64,000 nt of DNA from Turritopsis dohrnii (Eukaryota > Cnidaria > Hydrozoa > Anthoathecata > Oceaniidae), in contig BQMF02000221.1 of NCBI GenBank assembly GCA_027922465.2, positions 434,001-498,000 on the forward strand, written 5' to 3'. Each line of letters begins with the position of its first letter. The first letter of the stretch is position 1. The translations under genes were made by a program, and so were the position numbers. Positions 1-11,578 of this stretch are shown here, in pieces. The notes beneath the pieces were generated by a model. The model did not search any database and had not been told where the DNA came from. It saw only the letters and a list, made by a program, of their open reading frames with translations.

Positions 1-194
1 ATGTTTGTTTTCAAGAAAAAACTATTTTCATTTTGATACTTAAAGTTTCATTCATTAAGCAATCGTCTCTCCATAACCATAAAAGTAGTATAAAATCTTG
101 TAAAGTGTTCAAAATGCTCAACAGGAAAGAGGAGCTTTAATATTTTTTGGATCTATAGTATGTATCATTGATGCTTTCATAGATTTCTAGGGTT

Positions 195-285
195 TCATGC
201 TTCAGCTGGTTTTGCAGAAATCCTTATGCCTGCAAGGGCATCTTGTTTGTTTTTTTTTTTTTTTTTCACTGTCCAAACCTAGACC
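195..285 (+). repeat. TCTTGTT-hairpin interspersed repeat, copy 1
   Basis: The core is a short stem (TGCCTGCAAGGGCA) followed by TCTTGTT, a T-run and then CTGTCCAAACCTAG. The same module with the same upstream text recurs at 1816-1880, 4743-4820 and 5562-5617, always on this strand. Variant stems followed by TCTTGTT occur at 4418-4444 and 19843-19863. The stem sequence changes while its pairing is kept, as in a structured transposon end. The family is not identified. Confidence 0.6.
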
Positions 286-1319
286 AATTTTTGTCGATGG
301 GAAATAGCCACTCAAATCATTAATGTTCCCAACTTACATTCTTTTTATGATTTAACAGTCTTAACTCACACTATATTCATTGTATACAAGTACTTTGCTT
401 GAAAAGACTCTAAAAGTGTAAAATATAAGCTCTAGTGAAAGGAATAACTAACATATGGCTAAATCGCAGATGCCAGGTAGAAATGTTGTTTCATGTGAGT
501 CTTATGCAACGTTCTTAAGTTTTCCGTAGTTGTTTTAAAAATGGAAGCGAAGAAGCACGCGTAAATCTGAGAAAATTTCTTTATTGAATATATGGATATA
601 GAAGAGGTTATACGGCTGTCAAACTTAAAAGAATCAAGAACATTTATGATCCAAACTGATAATCTACGTGAAACTAATACTCTTAGTAGTTATTCGTGAT
701 AAATAAGCAGTTTTTGATGCTTCAAATCAGATATGAACGACTACAAAAACGGTATGCTTACATCGATTTAAAAAAATGCGTAAGGTTTCTATTAGTCTTT
801 TTCTAAATATAACACAATTTTCTATTTCATGTTCCTAGGTAAGCTATCCTGTTTTTATAAAGCTCTGGAATCTTGAAGCACAGCTCATCTTCCTCATCAG
901 CTTATACCCATTTTATTAATCAATAGATGACCACCTTTTTAATTGACTAGTCGAATTTAAAATATTGTATGATTCTAAAATTTGTATACTATCAAGCTGA
1001 CGATAAAAAGGAAACACAGATATTTTTATTATTTCGCAAGGCCAAGTAAAAGTTTTTATTATGAAGTTCAGGTACAAACAACATAAAGATTTTGATACTG
1101 TATAGTTTTAAAAGGAGTATTTTGAAACGTCCACGGAAGAGTGTTCTCTAATGGATTTTTAAACTGACGGTGTTCCTTTTTAAGCTTGATCTCCGGCAAA
1201 ATTTTTCAAAGTCTCTTAACTTTTATGATGCTCTCGGGAATGTAATTAAATGAATTCGAAGTTATTACTATTTACGCCACAGGTTTTGAAGGGATTCAAA
1301 ACTTAATGTGACAAAGTTT

Positions 1320-1775
1320 TCATTACTTAATTACTTTTTGAAGATGCTTTAGGGAATATAACTATGAATAAAAAACTTTTTGAAAAAATCTCTAAATGAT
1401 GCAAAACAGTGCAGTTTATATGAAATAACAAATATTACTTCTTTCACAGCTACAAGATAAACTGTAAAACACAAAGAACATCATACCACATTATGCATAT
1501 TGTTTTAAACCGTGAACAAACATTCACCTTTTAAAGCACAGATTCTTCTTAACGCGATAATCTTTTAATTAGTTAATTGCTTCTTGAAGATGCTTTAGGG
1601 AGTGCAACTTCGAATGGAAATCTTTTTAAAAAGATCTCTAAATTGATGCAAGACTGAAGTTTTATATGAAACAACAAAGTTTAATAGTTATCGTAGCTAA
1701 AAGGTAAAATGTAAAATACTGCAAACATCATTCCGCATTATGCATATGGTTTTAAAGCGTGAACTAACACTCATT
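1320..1775. repeat. two-unit diverged tandem repeat, about 240-bp period
   Basis: Units at about 1320-1535 and 1563-1775 share the order GAAGATGCTTTAGGGA, GATGCAA, a TATGAAA-type block, and TTATGCATAT before GTGAAC. Several substitutions separate them, so the duplication is old. No coding content is seen. Confidence 0.6.
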
Positions 1776-1815
1776 TCTTTCTGAAAAGGCTCCAGAAAGT
1801 CTTACAGTCATCCGC

Positions 1816-1880
1816 AGGAATACTTCTGCCCGGTAGGGCATCTTGTTTTTTTTCATCTTACTGTCCAAACCTAGTCATAT
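1816..1880 (+). repeat. TCTTGTT-hairpin interspersed repeat, copy 2
   Basis: It carries the stem TGCCCGGTAGGGCA, then TCTTGTT, a T-run and CTGTCCAAACCTAG. The loop differs from the copy at 195 but the pairing arms are kept. Confidence 0.55.
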
Positions 1881-2600
1881 TTGTTTCTCCAATTTCATTG
1901 GTTTATAAAAAAGCCGTCTCAATCGTGATTGGTGCATAATGCCCGATTTCTACGAAAGGGTGCTAATATAGCCACCTTAACTTCAATAGCGAAAGTTTAT
2001 TGGCTTGATCTGCGCCGTGCCATGTGATCATCCGGGTATTTTTCGACTTTACATTTGCACGCCGTTCGCATGATGGTGTACTATCAGCGGTACCGAAGAA
2101 ACCCACTTAGATTTCCGAAAGTTGATTGATCAATGTGGAATATATTTAAAATCAGATTTACACTTCCAAAACCGAAAGTAAAGGGTAGAAATTTTATAAT
2201 TTATCTTACAATGATTCTACTGTGTTCATTCTTTTCTAAAAACAAGTTCTCAATGTTTTATAAAAACAGTGTGTGAAAAAGAATGCTTTTATTTTTTGGA
2301 AAATGTCTGGGATTCTTTTAAGCCTTTCTAATACGAAATATCGTTTGTTTCATGTGTGGACTGTAGTGCTTTTTAAGCTCTGGATACATACAGCTCAGCT
2401 CAGTTTCCTCTTCAGCTCCAACAACATACAAGAATGTCTTGTGTACCCTCTGCCTGTGGCTGTGGTGCATCATTTTATGTTTGATGTTTCTCTAGCTATT
2501 TTAGCTTATTTACTTGTATAGTTCTTGGCTGTATTATCAATGTCTTGAATTAGGAATGGGGACTTACTATTTACTTACTTTGGTTGTCTGTAAATTCTAA

Positions 2601-2916
2601 ATAGACGAGTTTCCAATGTTAATAACACTTTTATACCTTGTACATACTAAAAATCAAATACAATGTACGAAAATAGATAGGAAGTGCTAATGTGTATTGA
2701 AACTTTCTAATGCCGATTGTCTTTAAGGGGACTCCAGAGAACCAAATAAAGTGACAACATTTTGAAGTGTGAGACTTTTATTTCCTGCGAGGCTGCGTGC
2801 GCATACTCACAGGAAAATGACTTGATTAATGATATTCTATGTTGCAATATACCGTAATTATCGAGCAAAGAACACTGGTGTTTATAAACATTACGTCACT
2901 AAGAAACTCATCTATA
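2601..2916 (+). repeat. duplicated segment, copy 1 (partner 50772-51094)
   Basis: About 315 bp is nearly identical to 50772-51094, with a few substitutions and small indels. Both ends of the match are sharp; it stops after AACTCATCTATA. It is collinear with the larger duplication (5614-11578 / 52113-58789) and is probably an outlying part of it, although an independent dispersed repeat cannot be excluded. Confidence 0.7.
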
Positions 2917-4573
2917 CTGGACATCCTTTAACGCAAATTTCTGCTTTCAGTTATGTTTGCTAATTTTGATAAGTTTTGTTTACTTTTTGTGTTTGGGAAC
3001 TCTTTTCGTAATTTGTAAGATTGACCGTACATATTGTTGAAAGATTTATATATATACATATGAAATCGTTGTGATATCTGAAAGCATCTATTTAAATTTA
3101 ATGTTATTTTGTTCATTAAGTTTATTGGCAGTTTTGTATTGTGTCAGTTATGCTTTCATAATGCCCTGGGGTGTGCTTTTTAAGTTTCTGTATAAATCTT
3201 TATAATCTTTTCATTAAATTTAAGTTCAGGTAATGCTTTGTTTGTAATGTTTGTAAATTAAAAAGATGGCAATGACATTGTTAATCGAACTAAAGCACAA
3301 ATTTCTGTTTTCAGTTATATGTTTATTGATTTTGTATGTATTATATATTTTGCATGATCAAAATCTATGTTTTCCTTTCTGTGCTTGTGATTTAGGAATT
3401 CCGGTTAGGAAGATAGAATAGACATATTGAATTCATGTATATAAATTTATAACATTTCGATTGAATTACATGCATACTCATTGTCTTATCTGAGTAAATC
3501 ACTGTGTCCTTGATATCATTACGTGCCAACAAAATAAAGAACATTATGGCATTCTATAATCAAGTTTATTAGATTTCGCTAAGCGAAAGATATTGGTTTC
3601 GGCGGCGTTCTATCTATCTATCTAATCTATGTACGGCGAAGGTTTTTTAGTACCGCACTTACCAACTTAAAATTCTTTTATTTCTATTTCTTTTTATCCT
3701 TGCTCTCATGACCATGATATGTTTTCGTATATTTCGTGAGCTATAAAGTGTATTTACCACATAGTCACAAAAAAGGATCTTTCCCTAAAGGAAAAACAAA
3801 AGGAAGGGTTTCAATTACTTTTTGATTCGAAGTACCACTGTGAAATTTAAATTAAGTAAACTTTAGTGACGCTTTTGATGTTGATATCCTTCGAAGATCA
3901 ACTGCAGTAAAGAAGAAGCTTTACAAGCAGTTTTAATTTTTAACTCTAGCTTCAAACCGTCTATTACAAAAAAACTATTTGTTTGTTATTTGATTTGTTT
4001 ATTTTGTTTGAGTATTTTGGATAGATTTTCGTTTTTTAAAATTTTTTCGAACAAATCTTTTTTTCTTATCTCTTTTTGTTCACGTTTTTCTTATAAATTT
4101 TTTTAAAAAAAATTCATGGTTACAGCTCATATAAGTATATTTCTTTTGTTTCAATTTGTGATGTTTATTAATAAAGTTAGGTTTACACAATAAAACTTTT
4201 TTATTTCTATGCTTACACTAGCAGATCTTTTTAACAAAATGCATCAGAGGGCAACTAGGCTCAGAAACAGGGAGGTTACGCGGAAATACGAAAACACGTA
4301 TCACTATGGGGACGGGTTTATTATAAATTCCGCTCTACAACCCAATGAACCCTCAAGTATGTATTTAGAATGGGCGTTATTTATAGGTCGCTATTCTTGA
4401 AAAAACATAAGCGAAATCTTTCGACCATCCGGTCGTCTTGTTGTTTATTGGTATAAAATTTTGCGTAGTGACTATGTTTTTCCAGATTTTTGGGGAGTAC
4501 ATGATTAGAAGTTTAATAAACATATATCGTGGAAATGATTAACGTTTCTTAAATTTTAAGAATGTCTTAAGTG

Positions 4574-4722
4574 TAGTCTATACGGTCGAACTTTTGCCTT
4601 GTCTAATGTAAATCTAATGACCTGTACTTAAGAAAACTCTTGCATTCTTAAGTAAAAGTATTGTCTAATCGCAGGTCAATTGATTTACATTAGACAAGGC
4701 ACAAGTTTGACCGTATAAACTA
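4574..4722. mobile_element. fold-back MITE, about 149 bp
   Basis: The terminal inverted repeats are about 45 bp. The left arm reads TAGTCTATACGGTCGAACTT and continues through GCCTTGTCTAATGTAAAT. The right arm is its complement with a few mismatches, ending GACCGTATAAACTA. Both arms meet around a short centre containing CTTAAG pairs. There is no coding capacity. Confidence 0.75.
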
Positions 4723-4742
4723 CCTCATAGTCTTTCAATTTT

Positions 4743-4820
4743 CATTCTTCAGCTGATTTTGCAGAAATCCTTATGCCTGCAAGGGCATCTTGTTTTTTTT
4801 TTTCTGCTGTCCAAACCTAG
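4743..4820 (+). repeat. TCTTGTT-hairpin interspersed repeat, copy 3
   Basis: The core is the same as at 195 (stem TGCCTGCAAGGGCA, TCTTGTT, T-run, CTGTCCAAACCTAG), with the same upstream CTTCAGCTG and TTTTGCAGAAATCCTTA blocks. It lies 20 bp right of the fold-back MITE. Confidence 0.6.
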
Positions 4821-5561
4821 CGGTTTTTTGAAATTTCGTGCGTACATTTACATGAAAACTACCAAAACATTCTTTATAAAGTATTTTAGTGTTTTGCCAC
4901 TTTTTCACGAAAAAACAGACATTTCTTCCACTAAAAATACGATGGAGGACTTCAGTTCCACCAAATTCGAAGCATCACTTGTAATAAACTTATGATTTTG
5001 AAAGTTCGTTGTTGGTAACATCTTGTGGTTCGAAGCTCTCTTGCAGTTAGGAAAATTTATCGAAGTCGTTCATAGTTAAACTTTTTAAAAGCTATATTTT
5101 TAAATGCTTGGTAGCTAGATTAGGTAGGTAGATACGTAGTTAGTTTTAAACAAAGTATTTCTGATGAGTTTTTCGCTTTTACTTTGTTTCTTAATTTTTT
5201 TTTGGAAAAAGTTTGTGGTTTTTTTTTCTTTTCGCTCTTATATCGTTTCTTTTTAAAAAAAACTGTCATATAAAATGTGTATCCATGGTTACGATTCGCA
5301 CCTTACGCATATTTCTTTTTTTTGTATGTAAAAGCTTCTGTTGTTTTTAGTTAAGTCTATTTACACTTTTTAATCATCCCTGGGAACAAAAGTTGACAAA
5401 CCTTCTAGCAGGATTAACTGTTATAGTTCTATTTTTGTTTATCTATTTTTGATCTATATATATATCAGTTATGCTTTCATGGATTCCCAGGGAGTAAGTG
5501 ATCAAAAATGTGATGTTGTATTATAGAAGTCATTCAATCTTCAAATTTCAAGAATGTCATT

Positions 5562-5617
5562 TTTCATGCTTCAGCTGGTTTCGCAGGAATCCTTATGCCT
5601 GTCAAGGCATCTTGTTG
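5562..5617 (+). repeat. TCTTGTT-hairpin interspersed repeat, copy 4
   Basis: It carries the stem TGCCTGTCAAGGCA followed by TCTTGTTG, with the same CTTCAGCTGG upstream block. It ends where the segmental duplication begins, so it may mark the insertion or breakpoint that ended the homology. Confidence 0.55.
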
Positions 5618-6390
5618 TTTTTATTTCATGAAAAATGTAATGATTACAATATAAAGAATTTATGAATTTTTGAAAGTCATGAAAATTGGACATTGTTTAA
5701 ATTTTTTCTGAGAAACATCAATTTTTACTGAGTGACATATCGCAGTGTGCAAAAGTGCCGTGAAAAAAACAACAACATCAATTGATGGGGTGGTAATATC
5801 AGAGGCGTAGTTAGGGTCAGTCAAAAAAACCTGGAGGAGTTCAACATAATGATATTTCTTTTCAGTCTGAAGTATCGATTAGGTTACTTGCACGCTTTCC
5901 TTTTCTACCCTAAATGACTTAACTCTCCTCTTGTCATTGAAAAAGTACACTATAATTAAAATTTCTTCTCTGAAGTCATTTAAACTCCCCATGAGAAACA
6001 ATGACTTTTTCAGTTCCTGTGAAGATCTAATTAATTTGCTGTTATAAAACCTTTGGTTTTTCATGTTTATGTAAACATGGGATGGCATGGTGCACGTTCC
6101 CGCACACCCCTGAATTGTATTTGGGTGTGCGATTGTATTCATGTCTAAATCACATAACTTGCACGTGCAAAAACAGTTTTTTTTGGATTGAATAATTTTT
6201 TTTTCATATCTTAAACGATTTTGTAAACATCTTACATTTATTTGGAGGGCCTTAACAGAATGGAAGAGTGAAAATTTACTGTATTTTGACTCAACGTAGC
6301 AACTTTTTGGAAGACGATATCCATATAAAACGTGGCAAGTTTTCTTCACTTCTTCATATTGAGCATATCTTCTCTGGCAAAATTTGCTAA

Positions 6391-8054
6391 GGCCATAGTT
6401 ATATAATACTTCGTTCAGCATAACCCGCCCGCATTATGATTTTTCGGACAAATAATGCGCATTAAAATACATTATTTTTACAACTTAAGGCATCTTTAAA
6501 AAACTCAACTAAAAAAGAAAAAATTCCGAAAAATCGGAACCATATAAGCACTTGGTGGGAAATCCAACACACGAATTTCGTTGGTCGGTCATTGAAAGAG
6601 CTCCTAAGGACACTCGTAAGCGTAAAATTCTTGAAGCATACCACATAATGACTTTTAAACCTTCATTAAATGATCAAAAAGACATTAAAAGTCTCACACT
6701 CTTTCGAAATGGTGTAACGTGAACTCTTGGTTTTATTAATTAATTTGTTTGGTTTTTCTTTGTTTACACCTTTTAGTTTATCTCCTCATTACCCCATCTC
6801 TTTGGTCTCATTTTGTCTTTACATGGTTTCTTTTGTTTCTTTTTTCTCCAGGTCTTGGATGACTTTTAAGCAATTTTTAGTGTGTATATTCTTTTATTGT
6901 TCAATTACAAGTTAGTTTTAATAGATACAGAACTTGTATATAAGGACGCTTTTTAAAATTTGTAATTTATGTAACTTGATAATGTAAGCCTGTACTTACG
7001 AAAAGCTTTGTATATTTGATAGAATTTTAACATGTGTTTTTAATATAATAATTATTCACTGGCTGTTATCTATATATTAATAGCCGGTTCTCTGTCTGTC
7101 TGTCTGTCTGTTTGTCTGTCACGCAAAATGGTAGATATGAGTTGCGAAAGTAATCGGGGAGTCAGCAATGTAAGATTACACATAAATTACTTTTCTTCTT
7201 GTGCGCGACATCAGTGTGAAACCATTGTATTGAGACCCAAATCGAACGCGACGTTTGGGGAAAATTATCTCGGTAAATAATAGGGATAACTGACGTTTTT
7301 TTGGGTCCGCAATACAGGTGATGGGGTGATGAAAAATTTGGGTGTAATTTTTTTTGGGGACGGGTCTGTGATGTGGTCATCAAAATCTTTGAACGATGAT
7401 ATCTCCGTAACGGTTGGTCGTAGCGAAACGATCCCATACATTTTTTTGATCAGTTTTTCGAGCTCTACAACATTGGCACACTTATCACTGCCAATTCTTT
7501 AATTTTATTTTTCGTGAACTCAACTCAGGCTAAACATTTAATTTTGTTTTTCTTGAACAAAACTCAGGCTGAACATGGGCGGCGAGTGACGCCGCCTTGG
7601 CAGCTAGTTTTCTATAATTTGTTATAAAGAAAAAATAATATTTCTTTTATGAAAAAGAAGAATAAAACTACGTCATCAACATAAGTGGTGACTAAAGTAA
7701 TAGAATAATATAATCATCTTGAACATAAACGTTGCTGAGATACATGTCGCAAAGTGACTTTCTTTTACTTGACTGTCTCGACAAATGTTAGTATATCGTG
7801 AAGTGAAAAAAAGAAATAAACACACCTGATTTAAAGAAAATAAATAGAGAATGTCTCATTAATATTGTGTAATACTTCATAACATTTATGAAAAGGTCTG
7901 TTCTAAAATCCGCCTAATATACTATACATTATCGTTAAAAAATGCACATTGTATGTCATTATTTCGTTTGCAAAATAATGCATAATGAATAATGCCCGCA
8001 TTCCGCTTCGCTAGTTTTCTTAAGTCTGTTACGCTGAACGAAGTAACTATGGCC
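6391..8054. mobile_element. non-autonomous Harbinger-like element, copy 1
   Basis: The ends are GGCCATAGTTA and its complement TAACTATGGCC, each flanked by TAA, matching the 3-bp target duplication typical of PIF/Harbinger elements. The inner TIR continues through CTTCGTTCAGC. The right TIR has lost an ATTAAAT block that copy 2 retains. The element hosts the Helitron at 7069-7607 and encodes no transposase. The superfamily call rests only on TSD length and end sequence. Confidence 0.65.
7069..7607 (+). mobile_element. non-autonomous Helitron, 539 bp
   Basis: It starts with TCTATATATTAATAGCC directly after an A and ends with a GC-rich hairpin (GGCGGCGAGTGACGCCGCC), a short spacer and CTAG, followed by T. 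This is the standard Helitron layout: 5'-TC, 3' hairpin, CTRR end, insertion between A and T, no target duplication. A (CTGT)n tract at about 7090-7120 lies just inside the 5' end. No Rep/helicase is present. Confidence 0.88.
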
Positions 8055-8425
8055 TAACGAGTACAGAAATATTAACCAATCAGAAACATTTTCACTGGGG
8101 AACGTTGTGTCTGCATTTAAGCAGTCACCAGTCGTTAGTGAAGATAAATCATATTTAAAGGGAGCTGGAAACTAAGATGCTTTTTAATTCATTGAATAAC
8201 ACGAAAATGAGTCCTACTGGTACTATTTATGTTTTCATATCCTTTCGTTAGATAAACAATATAACGAAGGAGATTTCAAAATTACCTTACCGATGTTTTT
8301 CGTTGTTAGAATTGGAAGAAATGGATCGTAATGCTTGAAGACGATTCTGATGATATTTCACAACAGAAGTGAAATGATGAAGTGAAAATAGTTCAGAGTA
8401 TTAATTTCAGAGTGCTGGACTTGTG

Positions 8426-8555
8426 GGCGCTATTTCTTTTTCCCACCCCCCTAAATGTATCTGATGTTAGCCCTAACCCTAACCCTGACCCTAAACCATC
8501 ATGGACGGGAGAGTGGGGAGGAGAGGTAAGGTGGGTGCGAAAATGAAATAGTGCC
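8426..8555. mobile_element. short MITE with GGCGCTATTT ends
   Basis: The left end GGCGCTATTTCTTTTTCCCA is matched in inverted form by the right end, which reads TGCGAAAATGAAATAGTGCC. The arms are about 26 bp with several mismatches. Copy 2 keeps only the right half at about 57060-57095, so the element was partly deleted there. It contains the short CCCTAA run at 8468. Confidence 0.65.
8468..8492. repeat. short CCCTAA-type tract
   Basis: There are about four imperfect CCCTAA/CCCTGA units inside the MITE at 8426-8555. This is too short to suggest a telomere junction. Confidence 0.5.
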
Positions 8556-8577
8556 AACTTGTCTCATCTTTTTTATT

Positions 8578-9790
8578 GCCCCCGCAGCGAGCGTAAGCGA
8601 GCGAGGAGGCATAGTAGTTTCACGAGATAGGCGAATGTCAGTTTCCGATTTTGTTCATCATCATCTTCATCCTCCAACTTTCGTGTTGACGTTACACGGT
8701 GGAATACAATTATTAGCTGACTTTGCTTTTTTTCCGTTTCAAAGCATGGTACTGTAAGTGGGAGAGACAGAATGTTTTTTCGTATCTCTTTCCTAATTTA
8801 TTATTTTATTATACTATGTTATTTAGGAAGATCGTATGCTAAAATTTCTTAGACATTTTTCGTGTTATTTTTGTGTTGTTTTAGTGAAGTGAACGACAAG
8901 GATTTTGAAGCACAGCTTGAAATCTGAAATTTTGCCAACCATACATTTTATTTTTGTATATATATGTTTTAGCTCTAAATATTTCATTCAATAAACTTTG
9001 TTCAACGTACTATTTTTTGGCAAAGATTTTAATTGGATTTCTGTATATGCAAGAAAGCTATATTACAAATTGTCTTTCTTCGTGTTTTTCTATTTTAACT
9101 GTCCTCCTCGCGCCAAACCTAATCATACTAGTGTGTGATCATGATCAGTAAAAGCTTTTTACATTTTCTTGTTGTTTTTTTTTATAAACATTGGCTACTT
9201 TTTGTTTTGAATCGAAGTTTAAAACGCAGATTTCTAATGGATTTTTTGCTTTGATTTGTTTTTTTAAAAAGTTTGTTTTTTTTTCTTTTGGCTCTTACAG
9301 AATTTCTTTAACAAATCTTGTTTTGATTATAAAATACGTATCCATGGTTTCAGTTCACACATTTCTTTTGTTTGTAGCAAATACTTTCTGATATTACTTG
9401 TTAAGCCTTTATTACACTTTTTGAAGGTATATTAGCATCAATAAAAAAAAAGTTATCCTAAAGAAAGTTTAACTCAATTACAACGTAAGTGAAAAACCGT
9501 GAAGACCATCCGTCAAGGAGTTTTCAAATCTGATCTCCCATTTCGAAATGATCATGCTCACAATTCTTCTTGTTTTTATTGTGTTTAGTTTATACAATGT
9601 TAACAAAAGTTTAAATGTATATATTTGTTTATGTGTAAAGATTTGCAAAAACATTCATCTGAATTTTCTGAGTTTTCGGACAAAAATTTGTTTTTGTTTC
9701 CGTTGTATAGCTTGCAATGTATAGCTTGCTGTGTGTACACATTGGAATGCTTGAGCGCGGGGGCATTTTTTAGCTAAAGCTACATGCTAG
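8578..9790 (+). mobile_element. small non-autonomous Helentron, 1213 bp
   Basis: The 5' end is GCCCCCGCAGCGAGCG and the 3' end is GCTACATGCTAG, with a TAGC-TAAA-GCTA hairpin just inside. TT lies on both sides. The second copy of the duplication has the uninterrupted site near 57118 with one TT, so both boundaries are seen directly. The TT target, CTAG end and terminal hairpin fit the Helentron (Helitron-like type 2) pattern. A near-identical copy in reverse orientation is at 11752-12976, and the same 5' end begins the large element at 25137. Short open frames inside are not proteins I recognise. Confidence 0.88.
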
Positions 9791-9914
9791 TTATAATTTT
9801 ACTAACATACCTGCATTCATAAAAATTAGGTATTATACTTTATGCTTTTTCTAAAACAACTGCTGTCTGCACAACTAATGTGTGGATAGTATGTAAGGCA
9901 ATATGGTGTAATTT

Positions 9915-10035
9915 CCCAGTGTGCAAATTTGTTGAAAAATCACTGCGAAGGAGTGCATTTCAATAGAAATATACACAGTATTTCAATGAAAATGCTCTTC
10001 GTCGCAATGACTTTTTGAAGATTTTGCCCACTGGG
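9915..10035. mobile_element. palindromic CCCAGTG MITE, with empty site in copy 2
   Basis: This 121-bp element has complementary arms beginning CCCAGTG and ending GCCCACTGGG. At the matching place in copy 2 (about 57235-57245) the flanks run together without it, with one TT where this copy has two. It therefore inserted after the copies separated, with a TT duplication. It is a reference copy of a family scattered through the window. Confidence 0.9.
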
Positions 10036-10442
10036 TTGTAGCGAAATATCTCAGCAAATTGTTTTGGACTCCATGTTTTAATTTTGAGATAAAAATGTCC
10101 TGGTCCACAGTATCAGGTATCACGTATTAGATTCAGAATAGTAAAATAACCCATTCAAAGCAATTTCATAAAAACAAAACCATACATATATCCTGCAAAG
10201 AACAAGTCAGAAGTTGTTCTTAAAACTCCAGGTTTATTAAATGGAGCAATAGTAAATTTAACTTGGATACCGCAACATTTGTAAAAGAAATGATTACATG
10301 ATTGCAAAACTATTCTGTGGTGCCTTGTAGTGTTTGTTACAACCACAAATGTCTTATGTTTATTTTAAATTGTAGAAATGGAATATCAGAAAACTAGAAG
10401 AAAGCAAAATATACATGATATTAAGAGTTTAATTCCTACAAA

Positions 10443-11557
10443 ATGGTAAGAGAAAGAATTCATACAACGATAAATTGTCATTTAATGGGGAACTAAGTTA
10501 TATCCCTTCTACCCCCCTGTAAAATGTATGGTGAAATACTAATGTTCATAAAGTGTCGTTTTATTTTGTTTTAGAGGAGAACTAATGCACCAAGCCAAGC
10601 AGGTCCTGTCATCCCGAAAAGAAAAATTTCCAAAAAAAGCGATGATGAAGATGATGATGAAGATTACAGGCCAACAAAACCATTTCCATCATCAAAGGTG
10701 ACCTCTATTCTTTGATGGCTGTCAGTTTGTGTTTTGAATCCATCATAAAAACAACAAGGTCTATTTTGGTAGTGCTCTCATAACCAGTTAAAGCTACTGC
10801 AAATTTTACTAGGATAGTTTTATTTCTTGCACCTTTCATTGTCTTGTTTTCTTGATGGATATGATCTTTTCATTTGAGGGAAGAGCATCAATTGTTTCCT
10901 TTTGTCTTTAAATGCTTCCATCTATGTTTTTTTCTTCATTTTTTCTTCATTTTTTCTTCTTTCCTTGTCTAGTGGAACTAATAGAACTCTTTATGATTGA
11001 AATAATGTTCTAATTGGTTATTTCCTATCTATGCTATGGCATGAAATAAAATGCATTTTGTTGAATTTTCAAATGGTTTGACATTTCCCATTGCAGCGGT
11101 AGTATTGTTTGTCCTTAATGGCAAACCTTGCTAACTAAATGTTAGTCTCACAATATTCACAATTCGAAATATATAAGACTTTCTGTATTTGTACACTTCA
11201 AAATAATCAAATGAATCCATATTCATTTTATGTATTTATAATTAAATTTTGATTTTCTGTAAAAATGGATTATTGTAAATTGATAATGAATTTTATTTGG
11301 AATTACAGTGCAACAAGTTGGTTCGATACAACACTAACCAATTTCTGTCACCATTTCGAAAACCACTGGCTAACATCACAGTGACAACGACCACTGAAAA
11401 TGGAAGCTTGTCAAGTCACGTAAGTGTTTTTAAGCATTTTTGTTGACAGTATTGTTTTAATATGATGTATGCATATCGTTGTTATGTTTATGGTAGGAAG
11501 CACTCATCAGAGGGATTCTATCGAAACCATTCAAAGTTCCCATGAAAAATTACCAGG
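10443..11557 (+). pseudogene. RAD54L: RAD54L 5' fragment, exons 1-4 (truncated duplicate)
   Basis: Four exons match the full gene at 57652: 10443-10445 (ATG, last codon of exon 1), 10575-10697, 11309-11419 and 11497-11557, all with intact GT-AG sites and an open frame of about 99 codons. They encode the start MRR...NAPSQAG, an acidic stretch, FLSPFRKPL and the [13 protein letters not shown] segment of the RAD54 N-terminus. Compared with 57652 I see one amino-acid change in exon 2 (Ser to Thr) and otherwise silent changes. Homology stops 21 bp into intron 4, where it meets reverse-strand Helentron Rep sequence, so no ATPase domain follows. The copy cannot make RAD54; whether it is transcribed cannot be seen. 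Confidence 0.9.
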
Positions 11558-11578
11558 GTAAAATTTATATACATGATG

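Larger units (their letters stand above)
1..2600. other. repeat-rich intergenic DNA, no gene seen
   Basis: No reading frame here resembles a known protein and no exon chain could be followed. The stretch is A+T-rich and contains two TCTTGTT-hairpin repeats (near 195 and 1816) and a diverged tandem repeat (1320-1775). A short open frame at 2273-2521 shows no recognisable domain and is best treated as chance. Confidence 0.5.
2917..5613. other. repeat-derived region without a recognised gene
   Basis: This stretch is A+T-rich and has no counterpart in the second copy of the duplication. Parts at about 3960-4160 and 5160-5350 resemble, in diverged form, the interior of the small Helentron at 8578-9790 (T-rich runs followed by a GTATCCATGGTT-like block). 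I therefore infer that old relatives of that element make up some of it. The small open frames at 2928-3116 and 4209-4400 show no domain. Confidence 0.45.
5614..11578 (+). repeat. segmental duplication, copy 1 (partner 52113-58789)
   Basis: This block is collinear and closely similar to 52113-58789 and includes the RAD54L promoter region and exons 1-4. Homology starts at TTGTTTTTATTTCATG and ends after TACATGATG at 11578, where the Helentron Rep sequence begins. Relative to copy 2 this copy has gained a small Helentron (8578-9790) and a palindromic MITE (9915-10035), keeps about 300 bp around 8230-8520 that copy 2 lacks, and lacks copy 2's hAT-like insertion and second Helitron unit. The differing indels and substitutions show that the copies have been separate for some time or are diverged haplotypes. 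Confidence 0.9.

Noticed and set aside
5879..6421. A 180-codon minus-strand open frame, with a 131-codon counterpart at 52711-53106
   Set aside because: It is open in both duplication copies, but nearly all differences I see change the amino acid (for example Tyr-His, Arg-Cys, Ala-Val), the copy at 52711 lacks the start codon, and no domain is recognisable. This is the pattern of non-coding DNA.
8468..8492. CCCTAA-type units as an interstitial telomere
   Set aside because: Only about four imperfect units, located inside a MITE.
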